Of a stretch of DNA of 64,000 bases, positions 62,090 to 64,000 are shown one piece after another. Origin of the DNA: Ascidia mentula. Its lineage: Eukaryota > Chordata > Ascidiacea > Phlebobranchia > Ascidiidae. The stretch is from assembly GCA_947561715.1 (NCBI GenBank), contig OX387198.1, positions 16,988,001-17,052,000 of the forward strand, given 5' to 3'. Position 1 is the stretch's first letter. The number at the start of each line of letters is the position of its first letter. The notes under the pieces are model-generated. The model ran no database searches and had not been told where the DNA came from. It worked only from the letters and a program-made list of their open reading frames with translations. The position numbers and the translations under genes are program-made.

Positions 62090-63453
62090 GCATTTGTAAA
62101 GCGTCAAACAAGATCGACATAGCGTCTATGATCTATCTTCATCAGTGTTGGATCCTGTGCACCGCAATTCAGGGTCAGTTCGACGACTGCGTGGCCTGAA
62201 TGCGTCGGATGCACTTATTCGTTTGTCGTGCTCACCTCACAGAGCAAGCACAATTTTGCAATCGGCCGTTTTTACGTGGAGCCAGATTACGTTTTCACTT
62301 CGACCTGACGAACCATACCGTGACCGTCCGGGAACGCACGCAGAACCCGTCCCATCTCCCAACGACGTCGAGGTTGTATCTCATCTACGATCATCACCAC
62401 ATCTCCGGGTTGAAAATTGCGTTGTCGGTCGGGTCACTTCTAACGCAAGTCAATCGTGGGCAAATATTCTCGTGAACTTCTTCTCCAAAATTCATCGACA
62501 AGAATATGTTTCCACTACCTTCGACTGTAGAGATCTTTGGGATTGATAAGCCCAACTGGAATGCTGTCGCAAGCACGGCCCAACAACTGGTGATTGGGCG
62601 TAAAGCTTATCTTCTGTACACATAAACCTGATCGCAATAACGGTTTCGAATTTAAAATACACTTCGATTATCAAGGTTTGCAACATGTCGGCACTGAGGG
62701 TTGGGTTCCTTGAGGAACCTTAAGCATCGCGTTTCAAATGCGACGAATCGATCTGATCATTCTCTCCCACGAACCTCCCATATGTGCGGTACCAATGCAA
62801 TCAGGGGGCACTTCCTTCTTTGACTCCCTCCGCGCAGCCATCGTTGATCAAAATTTTAATCTTCTCCACATGCTTGATTCCATTATAAAAAGTGGGCCTT
62901 CTCATAAAAAGTGGGATATGATGGCTTGTCACGGACTTGAACGTACAGGACCATGCATATCTTCATGCAGCAATGTGTGGTGCGCAAGGGGGCAGCCCCT
63001 ACTAGCACGAGTACTTGGCCTGATGCAAAACCTCGACGTGTGTCAAAACAGTTATATCATTAAATTTGTCTTAAAAACTCTCTTCTTTGAACCTGGCAGA
63101 TTCTTCTTCAACGAATTCAACAAAAGATCTGCGAAAGCTGCCTCCCTGCCAGTTTTTTTACAATCTGTGCAAGTCGGTAGCGCCAAAGCCTTTGCGACTC
63201 GTATGTGAGCTTGTTCCCCAAAGCCAGCAAAAGAACCATTGTGTGTAAAGTCAGCAAAACTTCCAAGTTGGCGAAGTACACACAAGCATGATTTCATAGT
63301 CTTTGCATAGGTGCATATATCGGCTGCATCATCCGGTTTTAAGTAAGGACCGTTGGTCAACTCCTCTACAAAACCTCCAGCGACTATATAAGGCTTACCG
63401 AAGTTCTTGTAGAGAATGTCTTCAGGCGCATATCGACATTTTGAGTCTTGCAT
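62090..63453 (-). mobile_element. Decayed BEL/Pao LTR retrotransposon
   Basis: Minus strand, 5' to 3'. An open frame at 63052–63453 resembles BEL/Pao Gag (FGKPYIVAGGFVEELTNGP, YLKPDD, CVLRQLGSF). Then, after a large internal deletion, come integrase pieces (AHMGGSWERMIRSIRR near 62740–62790). The conserved Pol C-terminal region follows: DEFWRRSSREYLPT near 62455–62505 and GDVVMIVDE with GRVLRAFPDGHG near 62320–62410. Stops and frameshifts interrupt every part, for example after RSIRRI and after TIDLR. Protease, reverse transcriptase and RNase H are absent. LTRs are not identified. A dead, internally deleted copy. Confidence 0.78.
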
Positions 63454-63459
63454 TCGAGA

Positions 63460-64000
63460 TTGGATTCAAATTAATTTACAAACATCCAATAATCTGTAGG
63501 TTTTCCCGAGAACGTCATGTGGTCGAGCTTCGGCATACTCATGTCTTCTCCCAACTGCATTAACGATGCACGGTAATACAGCTGCACTTTCTTGCATTTC
63601 TAAGTACCGTTGTGTACTCAATGCAGAAACACAAACATATAATGACATGAATATAATGAATGTATCACACCACAAATCAGCTAAAAGTTAACAATGTCAC
63701 TTAGTAAATCACTCAATAGAAACTTCAAAACCACAACAGAAAACCCAAATAATGTCTTATTACCAAGTCACCATATACGTATGGAAAATAGCAACGATGT
63801 ATTGGACGATTTGCCCAATTTATTGCACAAATAGTATGCTTGTCCATAGATGTAAACAATTTATAGCGAAAGTTCAACATCGTGAGGTAATACCTGAAAT
63901 AGTTTGTTAGGCAAACTACACAAAAAGCGTGTTTGGTTTAAGCTTCAAATTAAATTCTTAAAAGAAGTCGTTGTAAACTTATTAGGATATTTGTCAAAAT
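63460..64000. other. Right edge, no feature recognised
   Basis: AT-rich sequence without a supported exon, RNA or repeat. A 69-codon minus frame at 63466–63675 has no signature. It might include the 5' end of the BEL/Pao relic but I see no LTR. Confidence 0.4.

Noticed and set aside
62738..63208. 156-codon plus-strand open frame
   Set aside because: Overlaps the BEL/Pao gag and integrase remnants on the minus strand, which have recognisable motifs.

Overview
The window is animal (metazoan) nuclear DNA. It is AT-rich, its genes are broken by many short GT–AG introns, it carries intronic MITEs, tRNA-derived SINE-like modules and Ty3/gypsy and BEL/Pao relics, and its proteins combine reeler, MAM and short-chain-collagen-C4-like domains. 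A compact invertebrate genome fits; a tunicate is my best guess but the sequence does not prove it.

Left part (1–40946, with a partial sixth unit to about 42050). Five direct tandem units of 7.8–8.3 kb alternate between two subtypes, A-B-A-B-A, so the recent amplification unit is an A+B dimer of about 16.6 kb. The array continues beyond the left edge. From left to right each unit holds: a ~105-bp-arm inverted repeat; remains of a minus-strand Ty3/gypsy-like element (RNase H tail and gag) into which a tandem SINE-like module is inserted; 1.6 kb with no recognisable gene; and one complete nine-exon plus-strand gene for a 495-residue guanylate-binding-protein/atlastin-type large GTPase. All G motifs are intact in all five copies. 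The last exon encodes a basic patch and a CaaX box (CTIQ), so the proteins are predicted to be prenylated like vertebrate GBPs, not anchored by membrane helices like atlastins. A fold-back MITE sits in intron 4 of every copy.

Middle part (42050–48200). A decayed Ty3/gypsy integrase end marks the right flank of the array. A minus-strand gene follows (44865–48078) for a secreted 529-residue protein: signal peptide, reeler domain, Pro/Glu/Thr-rich minisatellite-encoded stalk, MAM domain. A truncated, broken paralogue lies just downstream of it.

Right part (48200–64000). This is mostly gene-poor, with a tRNA-Leu(TAA) gene and a second, slightly altered copy, a dispersed ~350-bp repeat pair, a gag relic and a relic of GBP exon 1. 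Two tandem seven-exon genes (54626–56055 and 57889–59518) encode 279-residue proteins with a basic N-terminus, one hydrophobic segment and a Cys-rich short-chain-collagen-C4-like C-terminal domain but no collagen repeats. In both, the stop codon lies inside a poly(A) signal. A decayed BEL/Pao element ends the window. The array, the reeler pseudogene, the duplicated collagen-like genes and the GBP relic together show a locus that repeatedly duplicates extracellular and possibly defence-related gene families.
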